Of a stretch of 64,000 nt of DNA, positions 48,008 to 60,577 are shown in pieces (position 1 is the stretch's first letter; the number at the start of each line of letters is the position of its first letter). The notes under the pieces are model-generated. The model searched no databases, was not told the origin of the DNA, and saw only the letters and a list, made by a program, of their open reading frames with translations. The position numbers and the translations under genes are program-made. The DNA comes from Diaporthe sp. PMI_573 (Eukaryota; Ascomycota; Sordariomycetes; Diaporthales; Diaporthaceae): the NCBI GenBank assembly GCA_021399435.1, contig JAJTUP010000013.1:248001-312000 (forward strand), written 5' to 3'.

Positions 48008-50250
48008 ATGCCCGCCAACCTCGAGAGTTTGCTGGGAGAGCCCCACACAAATTCTTCCCCCACGTCTCCACTCACGCAGGGAGATAGACCAAGGGAACAA
48101 CCAGCATCAGATCTCATATGCGAAGTGTGCAACGGCGTGGATTGGCCGTTGATTGCGAGTTTGACAGCCGTATCTCGACGGCAAAAGAATCCTTGGTGCG
48201 TGGTGATGCCATCACTGGATTCGATTTCGGCTAGACTCAGCGTATCGCCTTGCAAGGTCTGCCGATTATTGTCCGTCATTAAGCCTTCAACTTACGACGG
48301 TCAGCAATGTGCGCTCTGCGCCTATGTAGGCGCCTATGGCTATACGCAACTGCGTGCAGTCCCCCAACAGCCCTATGGTATGGAGACGCTGTACCTGCAC
48401 AGGCAGTTGGGTCAAGAGGTCTTTCCCAGTCTCACCGTCATAGGATCCAATGACGACCAGGACTTGAAGGGCATGAGAGTTCAACCGGGCCGCATCGATT
48501 TAGAGAATTACGGTGACTTGAAGGGGATATTGAGGAACTGTCTGCAAAGCCACGGTCAAACTTGCAGGCCCATTTCCGAATGTCTTTGGACAAATGGCCT
48601 CAAGTTAATCGAGGTATCATCAGGGAAGGTCATCGAAGCCCTAGAAAGGTGCGAATATCTGGCATTGTCTTACGTTTGGGGCAATCAGCAACATTCATAT
48701 GACCCAAGAGCCGCTCCCGCGGTGATCAAAGACACCTTCCTAGTTGCTGAGAAGTTAGGGCTTAAGTACATATGGATTGACAAATATGTAAGTATACATG
48801 ACCGATGAGACATTAAGAAGCACCGATTAATTAACACAGTGTTCAGTGTATTCCCAGAGAAGGCCCAGAGAAGCAGGAAATGCTAGGCCGGATGGGCGAG
48901 ATTTACTCCAATGCTTACTGCACGGTCATTGCAGCTGCAGGCGAGGACGCGCAAACAGGACTTCCCGGTGTTTCGAATATCTGCCGTCGAGACCGACGGA
49001 GAGCGAATGTCAAAGGCGTCACTTTAATCGAGCTACCGTATAGTAAGGACCATGGCTCAGCTTTGTTGAGCTCCAGCAAGTGGGCAACGAGAGCGTGGAC
49101 GTACCAGGAAGGTTATTTATCCACGAGGCGTCTTATATTCACCGAGTATTGTCTTCTATACCTCTGCAATAAGGAGTTTGCTTCAGAGCCGTTCAAGCAT
49201 CGAGTCGGAACCACGAGGGAAGCCAACAAACAGCCATTTGCGCGCTTCGTTCCCTCCTCTACATTTAGTGGTCACCGAACCAGTACTGCAACCCTTCGAG
49301 AGAATATTCAGGAATACACCAGGAGAGATCTCAGCCACTCAGAAGATTCACTCAATGCCTTTCTGGGAGTGTTGGACTATAACTCCAGGACTCAAGGACC
49401 CATGACCCATCTCTGGGGTCTGCCGTTGTACGAAGATCAAGCCATGGCACCGCAGCCAAGAGACATATTGTTTGAACTATTCTGGTGGCACGATGTTCCC
49501 GGTAGGCGTAGGGGTGAGTTTCCAAGTTGGACCTGGGCAGGTTGGGCTGGGCCCGTAAGGTTTCACGTCAGAGATCGGGTTCGGCCGTTTCCTGAGGGTG
49601 CCACCGAAGGGCTACGCCTCCCCCCTCCGCACCGCCCACAAGGCACAAGAATTATAGCGACAGATCATGGAAATAAGACACTCTACGAATACGCAAAAGA
49701 TCTTCTGGAGAATACCAGGTCTCACGGCCCTCTTCCATCAAATTTGGGCCCAAAGAAACTGTCGATATGTTGTCACGCTCTGCCCTTGCGACTACAATAC
49801 ATTGAACTCTCCGAGGATCAAATCAACAAGAAGTATACCATGAATACGGGCATAAACTCGGAATACGCTATCAAAAAATGGAGTCGCAGACCTGAACATC
49901 CAGCAGGCGGTCAGCTTGCAGTTGTACAGGTCTGTGGGGGAATATACATGTGCATACAGCCCCGCCTGGACCTAGACGTTGAGCGACAGGGCAATTTCTT
50001 TGCACTACACTTTTTCAACGTGGAAAATAAATGTTCAGGAGTATTTGTTCGCAATCGAAGTCTTCTGGTAGTGAGGCGCATTGGTGACGAAGTCTACGAG
50101 CGTATAGGACTGATACACTGGCGTTTTATCGACTTGGACCAGGCGATATTCTTTATAGATGAGGAAGACCACTTTTTGGAACGGGTTGTTTTACCCCCTG
50201 AGGACGAGTTGTTCTGTACTGCAGCGGAGAAGACCATTTGTCTAGTCTAG
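48008..50250 (+). CDS. HET-domain (heterokaryon incompatibility) protein
   Basis: Two exons, 48008-48787 and 48847-50250, with a 59-nt phase-0 intron, give 727 residues. The acceptor at 48844-48846 is preferred over the nearer ACACAG at 48836-48840 because it alone keeps the second exon in frame and restores 'IWIDKYCIPREGPEKQEMLG'. The HET domain spans about 218-345: 'YLALSYVWGNQ', 'KYIWIDKYCI', 'MGEIYSNAYCTVIAAAG', 'WATRAWTYQEGYLSTRRLIF'. A Cys-containing N-terminal segment ('CKVCRLLS', 'CALCAYVG') could bind zinc. Such proteins trigger cell death on fusion of unlike strains; the HET fold is related to TIR domains. Many HET genes in a genome have no known incompatibility role, so the partner is unknown. 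It is convergent with the downstream P450. Confidence 0.9.
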
Positions 50251-50579
50251 GAGATTTCTAGAGCGCTCACTTTGCTGCATTCTCCTCACCCCGTCGGCGA
50301 GCACTCTACACAGTTTGACCTGATCGGTCCTCCACAAGATCGTTCCTCGATGTCAGTCGAAAGGGAGAAATCGATATAAAATGATTGCAATTCGATGAAA
50401 TTTCCCTTGAGTTACTAGGTACATAAAAGGGATACTGCTGCCTATGGGAACAAGCCAATAACGTTCATGTGAAATCCTTCAGCAAACTCAACGCCTCAGA
50501 GATGACATTGCATGGAGACCCACTGCGTCCCTTGTTCAAATTCTACCCGTTCTTCGATCATCCACAAAATATGCCGCGC
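50251..50579. other. short convergent 3' spacer
   Basis: AT-richer 3' regions of the HET gene and the P450. Nothing else seen. Confidence 0.5.
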
Positions 50580-52402
50580 TCACTCTACTGGTACAAACTT
50601 TCTCTCCGTGAGTCTCACCTTTAACGGACCCTTCTCCCAGACAACGAGTACCCTGCTCTGGTCCATCCAGTCTTCCTGGCCAGGCGCAAGCTCATAATCG
50701 AAGCGGAACAGGAGCCGCGCGATGGCGACCCTCAGCTCCGAGTAAGCCAGGTTCTTGCCCAAACAGTCTCTTACCCCAAAGCTAAATGGGTCTTTTTCAA
50801 AATCTACTTAGTGTCTGAAGAAAGGTATGGAGGTAGGAAAGAGAGCAGGTCACTGGTACTTACGGAAAGACGCTTTATTGTCGTTGGCAAAGACCGGATT
50901 GTACAGCTTGTGGGTCGAAGGGAGCCATCGCTCGGGTCGCATAGTATCTGGGTCGTAGAAGTTGTCGGGGTTACGGTAGGTTGCGTACTGGAAGATGGTG
51001 GTAACAGTCTGCAGCATTGGCAGAGTCGCCTCTGTCAGCGATTGGAAATTTTGGGAACAAAGGTCACTATTCGGTGTGAGCAATGAACCTGTGACTTACC
51101 CCCTTGGGAATGTGCTCTCCCTCGAGCTCTGCACCAGGACTGATCCGTGGTGGTGTCTGGGCGGCAGGCGGGTACATCCTAAGTGTCTCCTCGATGGTGG
51201 CCATGAGATAGGGCAGGCGGGCGGTAGACTTCATGTCGATCTCTGACTCGCTGTTGAAGGCAGCGCGGACCTCGCTGACAAGCATGTCGTACACGGGGCG
51301 GTTCTCCTTCAAACCGAGGTGGAAAGTGAAGCCCGCCATGGTGGTGGCTGTTGTCTCGCTGCCAGCTGTCACAAGCGTGGGAGAGTTCATTAGGATATCG
51401 AGGTCGTTAAAGCCCGGCTGCCCATCGCGTGTCTTCTTAAGCATGTATGTCATAAAGTCCCTGCGGCCCCCGGGGCTCTCGCCCTGAGCCTTGCGGGCCA
51501 TGGCTTTCTCGTTGGAAAGTTGGCGGTTTTCGACCTCCTTCTTTAGGTTCTCGGCCGAGGAGCTCAAAGACTTAAAGATCAGGCGTAGCAGAGGATAGTG
51601 CGCGGTAAATCGGTTGATGCCGCCGCCTAGGATCGCCTTGAAGGTCCCAAGTACCCACGGGTGATATTCCCCCCCGTCGAGGTTGTGGAAGGTGTCTGCG
51701 AAGGTGAGGTCGCCGATGATATCAAATGTGAGGAAATTGAACCACGGAATGATGTCGAAGACTTCTTTAGCCGCGGCCTTCTTGCTCAGCTGCGTGAGAA
51801 GCAGGTCCATGTACTTCTGCACGATGGGCTCCTGTTCGTACATGCTCTCGGTGCTAAACGCGTGATTAAGCTGGCGCCGCAGCCGCTTGTGGTTCTCGTG
51901 ATCCCCGCCGATAAGGCTTTGGGTGTCACCGGGGAAGTACCATCCGGGCTGCTTGAGCCACTCTGCCTTTCCGGGGCGGTGCTGGAAGATCTGTGGCCAG
52001 CCGATAGACCCGTCGACGGCAAGGTGGTCTGGCGCGATGCGCACTATGGGCCCATACTTTCGATGCAAGTCTCGGCTCTCCCGCACGAAGGTTCCTGCCA
52101 CGTTAATCCCCCATTGGAACGGCAGGTTGGTAGCGGCATAGAGTTTGGGCCCAGGATATTTCGCAAGAGGGTGAAGGGTTAACCGGTAGACGACGATGGC
52201 GAGGCGCCAGAGGACGAAGAGCTGGAGGTGGATATGACAGTGAGCTACAACAGTGCCATGTGAAGGGTCTAATAATCTGGTGAGGTGATGAGTTGGGTTG
52301 ACTTACAGCGGCTGCGCCTGTGGCCAGGGCTGCGATGTTTTGAGTTGGTACGGTCCCATTGCCAATATTATTGGGCAGAATGGTGTTGAGTGATGGTGCC
52401 AT
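50580..52402 (-). CDS. cytochrome P450 monooxygenase (CYP65/TRI11-like type)
   Basis: Four exons, 52307-52402, 51100-52221, 50864-51008 and 50580-50803, join to 1587 nt, giving 528 residues. Introns are 85, 91 and 60 nt. The first junction builds the membrane anchor ('IAALATGAAALFVLWRLAIV'). The order of signatures is 'HPLAKYPGPKLYAATN' behind the anchor, the I-helix 'TAGSETTATTMAGF' with the usual acidic-Thr pair, ExxR as 'EETLRMYPP', 'RPERWLP', and the heme loop 'FSFGVRDCLGKNLAYSELR' with Cys at about 468. The arrangement resembles fungal P450s of secondary metabolism such as the isotrichodermin-type hydroxylases; the substrate is unknown. It acts at the endoplasmic reticulum. Its nearest neighbours are the HET gene and, 3 kb away, a Zn2Cys6 factor on the same strand. 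No core biosynthetic enzyme is visible. Confidence 0.9.
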
Positions 52403-55400
52403 CTTAGCTATTTGGTAGTGAAACGCCTGTGACGTCTCAGAGCGTTTTTCCTACAGACAAGAATGAAGATAAATCCACAAGGATGAGTGGTCATGAGTGT
52501 CGACTGCTGGCTAACTAACTCCTTTATATTCCCCCTCAACCCCACTCTACCGAGAAATTCACCCGTCCTTTCGAGACCAAGAAGAAAAGTCTCCGCTTGG
52601 GTTGACGTCGTCCCTCACTCATCGCCCGGTGTGGATACATGGTCACGGCTGTCAAAACCCCAGGGAGCGAACTTGTCTGGGGAGCCCGGCGTCTTGAGCG
52701 GCCCCGAACAAGCGAGTGGGCCCTGTTTCTAGATCATTTCTGCACAACATTGAATCCACCACACCCTTTTCCTCTCCTTTCCTCAGAGATTGGCCAACAG
52801 CGGCCGCCGCCCTGCGGGTAATCCATTCCCACTTCTAGCTTCCGCTCTGCGCACGGTTGATGTGGCAGGACCGGAACCTAAGAAATTAGATTTGGTTGGT
52901 ATGGAGGAAGAGGTGGTATCGTGCACTCTTGAGTTGCATTGGCATGTGCTGCGGTAACACAACATGCTGCCCGGCCTGCTGTCCTGTGGGCAAGGTAATC
53001 GTGACCAAAGTGCTGGCGTCCTCGGGGTTCGGCAGCTTGAAGTTTGTTTTAGTGCCACATCATTACACTCTGTAACTCATTAGAGCAGTCGAGAGGGTGG
53101 ATGACACATCGGGATTGGGCTTGAGGAGGCAGGCAAGACTTTGGTTCTCACCCCTATCACATGCAATATAGCAACAAGGCCTCCTCGCAGTGCAGACTTG
53201 GCAATGGCAATGGCAATGCAATTCGCATCTGTGACGACAAGTTGTCTCATCATCGCTCATTTCTCCATTATTCAAGCGAGCTGTGGTATGATGCAACACA
53301 TTTCGAAAAGTCGCCGATAAGTCGTCGCGATGGAGGAATCATTGCGCCGGACTTGTCCGAGCTTGTCATCGCGGGAACCCCTGAAACAACGCTTCCCATG
53401 TGTGGCGTAGTGCAACGGACTGTGGTTTAGGGAAGAGCCCGGTTGCATGAGCATAATTCATGGTCGATTTGATCATTGACGGCCGATAACTCGTCTGCGT
53501 CCAGCCAAGGCCCGGAGATATGTGGGACGGCCCGCACGGCACCGACTCGGGGCCGGACGTGGCCTGGCGAATGGGCAAGCTAGCTCGGCGCCAGCGCCCA
53601 CGGTCCGTCGGCATTCGCTTTCGTTCCCATGTTGTTTTCCGTATCTTCTTACTGTGGATTGAAAGCAAGAGGCTGTGCATTAACGTGGGCTCCCTGATTA
53701 GTGATTGTAACGTGGATAAGGGGCTTCTGCATGTTCATCAGAAATTGAGACTGGATCACTTGATCTCCCATCCGCATGGCTGCAAAAATGTTCTGTTTTC
53801 CCGTCAAAGGGTATCATCGCACGATATTGCTATAGATTGAGTCAGGTGGTGAGAGCCATTTGCTTCCCGCTCATGGCTGATACAGGCTCGAGCTGTATAT
53901 CACGTTGGGCAACAACAACTCGAGTCGCAAAGTTACATCGACTTCTGATGCAAGATGGGACAGGGTTCTGACACACTAGGATGGCGAATAAAGAGGACCC
54001 CTGCAAGCGATCAAGAGGCGGGATGACGACTTGGCAGAAGTAGGCAAATAAACAAACACAACAGACAAGCTAAGATCTGTCCGAAGACCTTCCCATCCCC
54101 AGGGAAAAAGCGACCCTTCGACTTCATTTTTGTCCTCGCTCCCTTCGCCGTCCACCACAATTCCCCTCAAGGATCCCCATTGCGACCTGCTCCGTGTGAG
54201 AACACCAAAAATGCGGAGTAATACTTTGATGATCTTGCAATGGAGACTCACATGTTGTCCCACCACGAACCCGAATTGTCCTAAACTATCCACACTTCAA
54301 AACACAGTGCAGGTGTGCGGCACAGCCATGTGGGCACAATTCAATAAATGCACTTTGCTGACCACCACCCTCATGGCCTGCCTCATCTGCAGTGGATGAA
54401 CTTCCCACGATAGGGCAATCTCATGATTCGGCCAATTGGGCATGGCATTCTCTTTCCCCGCAAGCTTCAACGGCCGCTTGCCAAGAGGGGCGGGTGGTAC
54501 TAGATGTGTGGCATTCCCTATCCCCTGACTGGTTGGCATTTTTGAGTAAAATCCACGTCGTTGCTCTCTAGCTACAGCACCCCAGAGATATTGGCAATTC
54601 TGGCCAAGGGGCGAGGACTATCGTCTGAGGTTTCAGCCTCGAGAACTCCAAATACTGGACAACCCCTCTGAATAGGGAAGCTCAGGTTGCTGCGAACCTA
54701 CGTAGTAAACAAGGCAGGATTGTTGTGCACCAAAAGCCAAGTGGAATCCCAGAGGGGTAACATTTGATCTAGAATTGGATTTGAGAAAGAAGTTGACTGC
54801 TTGCAAAAGCAGAATGTGGACAACCATTCAGACTTTCACTCTATCTTTGACAGTGCTTCTGATATTTTAATGCTTCTAGCAGTGCTACAGAAATTTCTGT
54901 CGGTGGGTGGGGTGGACGAGGGCATGAGTTGGAGGTAGAAAACAGTTGGAGATTTGACAGCTTATCTCACTCTTTCATATGGAAATGTATGACTTGATAA
55001 GTTCCAAGCGGTCAGACAATTCGACCGGTGACTTTACTGAGCTTCATTCCTCATAGGGAAAGCAGCATAGCGAAGGTCCTAATTGTGTGAATGCGAATGT
55101 AGGCAAGTACTTAATGAGATAGTCAAAAAGACATGCAAAAGGTGGACACATGATAGAGCTTTCCGCCAGCCAATGTAGGTGATGTTTTACTTATATTAAA
55201 GTACAAAGACCATTTGATCCCATCGATGCCTCAGATTGTACTTTCGCTGTATGAAATGTCGAAGACAGTCCCAGGGACAGTCCCGGGTCTACCAGTGTGC
55301 ATGAGCGCCTGTTCAACAACATCGTTCACAAACTCAGTCTTAACTTGGTCTCGATGCCAGCTGTACGGATAGATTTCAGCCCCATGCTTCGTCTGTCAAC

Positions 55401-55512
55401 CCGCCGACGTAGCCGTAGGAAAGAGTATGACATGCGCCACCAAAGGACTGCTACATATGTGTGTGTGGAGGCTCTTCCGTATGGCAGTCGGCCCACACGT
55501 ACATAAAGAAAA
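52403..55512. other. 3.1-kb spacer without recognisable genes
   Basis: P450 promoter on the left. Open frames of 80-106 codons on both strands near 53.2-54.4 kb overlap each other and have no family character. The right half is AT-richer. Confidence 0.4.
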
Positions 55513-58226
55513 TCAACCAGCAGTTCGAAAATGCCGGAATTGCGCTCGCTGGGGATCCTGAAACGCCTCGGGCGAGTCTTCTTCTAGGTTCAAATGAGCA
55601 TAATTTTCAACGAGATTTGTCAGCAGGTAAGAATCCACCTCCTCGTCCTTCCTGACGATGCTGACTGGCCAGTGACTCCGCACAGTCTGCACCATGGCCT
55701 GTCTTCCTGCTGTTTTGTGGTCGTCCTCTCCAAGATCCACCGTCTCTTTCAACAGGGCAACTTCCTGAGGACGCATTCGTCCTCGGACGACCCGGTACAG
55801 CGCCTCCGCTAGATAATGATTTCGACGCTGATTGTACAGCCCCTTAGTAACCAGGACAAGGGTGGACCGTAGGTCTTCGAGCTCAGACTCGGGAACTTCG
55901 TCGCCAATCGCGTCGATGCACTTGAAGCCGACCATTACGAGCGGAATGACGATGAAGAGGTCCATAGCGTCGAAAGAATCTGCTCCCTGTTAATACCCAG
56001 CTACGGAGCCTGAAGTGTTGCATTCTAGACATTCCATAACACAAAGGATTGAGAACCGTATAGGGACAAGAGTTGTGCTTACGCCGTAAGTAGTATAGCC
56101 GGACGAGAGTTTGAAGAAACTTGCTGGCGTCGTTGACAATTTGCCGCGGAGTCTTTTCTTGGTCTTGCTTCGTTCTTATATCAAGTAACGGTTCATAAAT
56201 GGCAAGGATAAGGTTGTAGTAGTACATGCTGTTGTTACGAGATCCCTTAGCAAAAGTTGGACTAGAGACCTTGTTGGGATCAAGCAAAAGCTTGATGCTC
56301 TGTCCGGATCTATGCATCTGATTGATGTATGGGAGCTCACTGTAGTTGCAAGTGTCCAGGAAGTGCGATCCTTTTTGGCTGGAGCGGTCCTGGTAAGCCC
56401 TCAAACCATCTCCGCAGTCGCGAGTAAAGCTCGCCAGCTTGGCCCAGCGTCATTGTCGAGCCTTTCGTGTATGCGATTTGGCAGGCCTCGTTCATTACGA
56501 CCCGGAAACGAGATCTCGCTTTAAAAACTTGACCAAAGTATGACGGTGACAGGTTCTGATTCGCCGGGTACTTAACCCACTGCAGCATTCAGAGTCAGCT
56601 ATCAAAGGACCAAGGGAGTTGTTTCATACAAATTGGGGGAGGGAAGGGTCACAATGTGGCCATAGCCTGTCTCAAGACCAGCAGTGTGATAAGTTCTTTG
56701 AGGCACTGGCCACATTTGGCAGAACTTGCTTCTTGCAGGGGGTAAAATTGTATCCAGAAGCTGCTTACTATCTCACCGTACCATTCTGCATTTTCCGATG
56801 GATCTGGCAGCGGCTGATCGGGGGGATCTCTGAGCAGAGGGGGAATCATGAAGGAGAAACCAACAAGCCTGGAAAGTTTAGCCGCGGGTCAAGCTCTGAT
56901 ATCGTGGTGCTCACGTTTCCCAATTGTACAACGCCCACGCAGCATATGCCTTGCCGTTCCAAATTCTGTCGTTCTGCCCGTGCTGATCTAGAGTACCATC
57001 AAAGAGCCGGATTTTGTGGGCCAAGGCAATTGCATGGACCCGATAAGCCTGGCCAATCTCATCTAGACCACAAAGGTTGTGGATGACATTGAAGATTATG
57101 CCAGCTTGTATTGTAGTGATGCGTGGCTTAGAAGCCTCAAGTTCCCAGATCCGCTTGGCCTCGGCAAGGAAGCGATACATGAGCGTGCTGGGGTTCCAAT
57201 ACTCGGCACGATTCTCGAACCGGTGGTAGCAGGCCTAAATAGTAACGGATCAGAGGGGCCACTTTTTGAAAAATGTGGAAGTACTGTACGCAAGAGTATG
57301 CCAGGGTGACATTGACGAGTAGCGATGAGCAGAAGTCTCCTCGTTGTGCTGCCATGTCTTCTAGAAAGTAATCTTTCTGGAATGCCGCAGTGAAGTGGTA
57401 TTCGCAGCGGAAGAAGACCGCGAGGATATCTCGCATGAGCACGTCGTCATCGCAGATTGTGGTCCATAACGATGGTCGCGCGTCAGAGAGTCGAGGTTCG
57501 ATGACTTGTGCGGCGTGGAATGGTTTTAGGTAGAGGCTCTCGTATTTGGCGGGTCTCAGACTGGCCATTCCACTGGTGGTGATGTTCTCGGAATGTCTCC
57601 GTGGCTGACCTGTGGTGTAGAGCGAGGCAGCCTCGTACATCAACGAGTCTAGGTAAGGATTTTCTGCAACAAAGTCTTGAGGCATTTCCGATTGGTACGG
57701 GAATTCGTACCGAAATCGAGTCTCTGGAGAGACGGCCAGCTGAAGTAGGAGGTCCCCAGCCTTGACTTGTTTGAGAATGGCTGTGACGCCGGAGCCTTCG
57801 CGAAGCCTCTGCAGGATATACTGGGCGTCTTGGTCTGGCAGGCTTCTCAGAAGCTCAACAAGCTCTTCATGAGCTTCTGACCGACTCTGAAGATCCTGGT
57901 AGCCTCGCCTGAGGGCTTGTGAGGACATTTCTCCTGGTCGGGTAGCGTATTGGCACTGAAGGTGCCGCATGGTACATCGATGACATGTCGGCCTTTTGCC
58001 AGAGCACTGCCAGCAGATTGGGTCTCAGTAAACAGATTCTAGACTCCTCTGTAAGGGTTTCAAGTACCTTTGCCCTTTTCTCGCGACATTGAAGGCAGGC
58101 TACTGTCGTGTTGGCCTGTTTTGGTCGGGGTCGAGACTGCTTCAATTTGGGTGGCGGACAGCTGCTTGGTGCCGGCAGCAGCGGGCGCAGGGGCCTGGAT
58201 TGACTGCCCCCAGCCTGCGCGTGCAT
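55513..58226 (-). CDS. Zn2Cys6 fungal transcription factor (seven exons)
   Basis: Exons 58068-58226, 57290-58006, 56915-57234, 56769-56868, 56341-56579, 56083-56228 and 55513-55979 sum to 2148 nt, giving 715 residues. Introns are 46-189 nt. The zinc cluster C44-x2-C47-x6-C54-x6-C61-x2-C64-x6-C71 is created only by splicing: intron 1 lies immediately before the third cysteine. The middle homology region follows ('DVLMRDILAVFFRCEYHFTA', 'NRAEYWNPSTLMYRFLAEAK', 'RVHAIALAHKIRLFD', 'AAWALYNWET'). After 'EWYGEIWVKYP' a C-terminal helical part ends in 'MDLFIVIPLVMVGFKCIDAI'. Each junction restores such a block, for instance 'LQLHMYYYNLILAIYEPLL' and 'YYLRHSFDAMDLF'. The start at 58226 is the first ATG in frame. 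Nuclear regulator; targets unknown, with the P450 at 50.6-52.4 kb a possible one by proximity only. Confidence 0.85.
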
Positions 58227-60577
58227 AGTGCCTATCCCATAAGTATTCACTCTTGATTCTCACCGAGAAGCGAGACTGGCTTGAGGAGAATAGATATTTA
58301 CATTAATAGGGCGCGAAGTCTGTTGGGAACTCTGCTAGCCGAAGTTCGTGGTTTCTTGCAACGCGCGTCGTCATCTCCAGGTGATTATGATTGCTGAACC
58401 CATCCCTATTCGCGGACATCCTAGCAATGGCTACACAAACCCCGTGGACCATGATTGGCGGAGACCTGGCGTGCTTTTCCACCCGTTGCACAGCGTCCGC
58501 CGAGGCAGGGAGCGCCTCGTTTCAGGAGAGGGGATGCATTCTTTATTTGCCCTACTCGTTCTCCCTGGGAATGTACTACCTAAAATAATCCCATGTAAAC
58601 AAAAGCTAAGGCACCTGACGAACTATTAGATACCCTACCTAGCATCACAAGAGAATATGTGAGGCCAACTGGGCTCCAGCTTTTCGCCCACCGAAGCACC
58701 GATAAAAGGGTCTCTGAATAAAATGTCAAAAAAAGGGTATCCTTTTTGGGGTCTTCTTTTTCGCCTTGATCTTTTTTCCCCCGTGTTCCAACTGATGCAA
58801 TATGAATTCTTCGGGAATACCCTAATCTTTCTGGTTGCATTTAAGCCCTTTAGTGCCAGTTGCACCTTTTGGCTGTGATTTAGCTCTTTGGCCGAAATCG
58901 AATCTCTGGCCACAGTCGAGATTCTGCTCTTGCTTGCGAGATCTGCAATCTCTATACAATGTACCCTAGTCTCAAAATTGGCCAGTCTTCTTCCACAACC
59001 TAGGAAACATTTCAAGCAGGCTGATGCGTCCAAGTTTGTACGTTTCTTTGGTTCTATTTCACTCATTCACGATTCCGATACAAGCCGTTTTGAAAGTCGA
59101 CCCCTCCCTTCCTGCATCAACAGCACATTCCTTTCTCTGCTCATTCTCCAGCTCCTTCCAGCTCCAATTTCCACAACTCCAGCAACCCAAAGAAATATAG
59201 ATGGCGCCAACCTCGTCCTCTAGTTGTAGAACCACCGCCTTGGATCCAATCTTGTGCACATTTAACACACGCGTAAGCGGATCAACTTCCTTCTTACAAG
59301 AGATAATAGGCGTTGGATCAGTTGTGGCGTCTGCTCGGGACCGTCCTCACCTGTATACTGCTCTGAACTGCCCAGATGCGCTTATTCAACTGGCTCAGAC
59401 TGACGCTGGGCCCTTTCAAAATATTAAAGAGGTTCAGGCTTAACGCGTAAATTGCTAATGGAGCAAGTGGGTCACGAGAGGGCCCCATTCACAGATAAAA
59501 TTACCTGTTCCAGGCGTTATTGAGCCTAAAGGTCAACTGGTGAGGCACAACCGCATACAAACAATCTGCTGTACGTAGACAGCAACGATACCTACGCGGC
59601 TGTTGAATGACCACGGTTCTTCACAAGCCAAGAAAATGCTTGAAACTTCACTTCAAACCAAGAACAACAGCAGCCACATTTAGCCCCAAAACATTCCTAG
59701 GGCAGCAGACAGGTGAAAGATATTCAGAACTGTGTCAGAGCTGGCCTTGGAGCGCGCGCATATGATTGGCAAAGTTACACATGTAGCTCTTGAGCACCTA
59801 TTTGAATATAGGCTCCACTTCCAAATCTTCTCTGGTATGACATAGTCTGTCAGCCCCTTTTACTTGCAAGGTGCCTGTAGCTGGGCCTGACCTACCGATG
59901 CCCTGTCTCGGCAATGCGAGTCGAGGAGGGCTGAGTAGATACGGTTGTCGGTGCAGTTGACTCTTTTGTACATGGTACTAGGAAATTTAACGAAGATCGA
60001 GCCACCGGGGGCCCCCTGGCCCCGGAGCAGCCGCAAGGCGTGGCACACGTGTGGCCCGCAAGCGACATCTCGACGTTCCAGGCGATACCAACCACAGGGG
60101 GCCGGATGAGCTTAATGCTAGCCTTCCAGCCAGTCGGCGACTGTGCCATCTCAACTTGCTTCGGCCGAAACAGACACAGGGGCCAATAATGCATTGCCTT
60201 ATTGGCGTAGTGGCGGCTTGACGTTGGATGGCATTTCCGTGACGGCGGTGCCAAGCTGTCTGGGGTTCGACGCGAAACCGAAGGTGAGTCGTGTTTGTGG
60301 GCTGCGGATCAGGCGATCTTGGCAGGGCTGTGACGCCTTGGGGTACATTTGCAAAGGAGGCTAACACGACGCAAGTCGTCAATGGTCGGTGACTCAAAAG
60401 AGTCACCAAAGGTGTTGCGCGTCTGTGACCGTGCAGTATATAACCCATTTGTCTTCCGGGTCGGCTGCTGGAGCTTGCTTTACAACACCTAGCCTTTCGC
60501 CTCATTCATTTATAATAATATTCTTTCTTTGCCTAAAGAATCTGCTGCGCAGACACAAGATCTCTTGTACGTTTAAA
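58227..60577. other. AT-richer spacer between divergent genes
   Basis: Promoters of the Zn2Cys6 gene and of the six-cysteine gene at the ends. A 143-codon minus-strand frame at 58635-59066 is Lys/Arg-rich with a vague helix-turn-helix look, but is not accepted. The small plus-strand frame at 59201 is listed separately. No RNA gene recognised. Confidence 0.4.
59201..59443 (+). CDS. hypothetical 80-residue protein, doubtful
   Basis: ATG at 59201 follows a pyrimidine-rich, leader-like 90 bases that end in an A-rich patch, a pattern seen before real starts in filamentous fungi. The 80 residues start 'MAPTSSSSCRTT' and include an ordered-looking stretch ('LYTALNCPDALIQLAQTD'). There is no signal peptide and no family match I know. 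The start has T at -3. Kept as a low-confidence candidate. Confidence 0.22.
   Translation: MAPTSSSSCRTTALDPILCTFNTRVSGSTSFLQEIIGVGSVVASARDRPHLYTALNCPDALIQLAQTDAGPFQNIKEVQA

Noticed and set aside
58635..59066. 143-codon basic minus-strand frame, considered as a transposase helix-turn-helix fragment
   Set aside because: Similarity is too vague; no catalytic domain or terminal repeats nearby.
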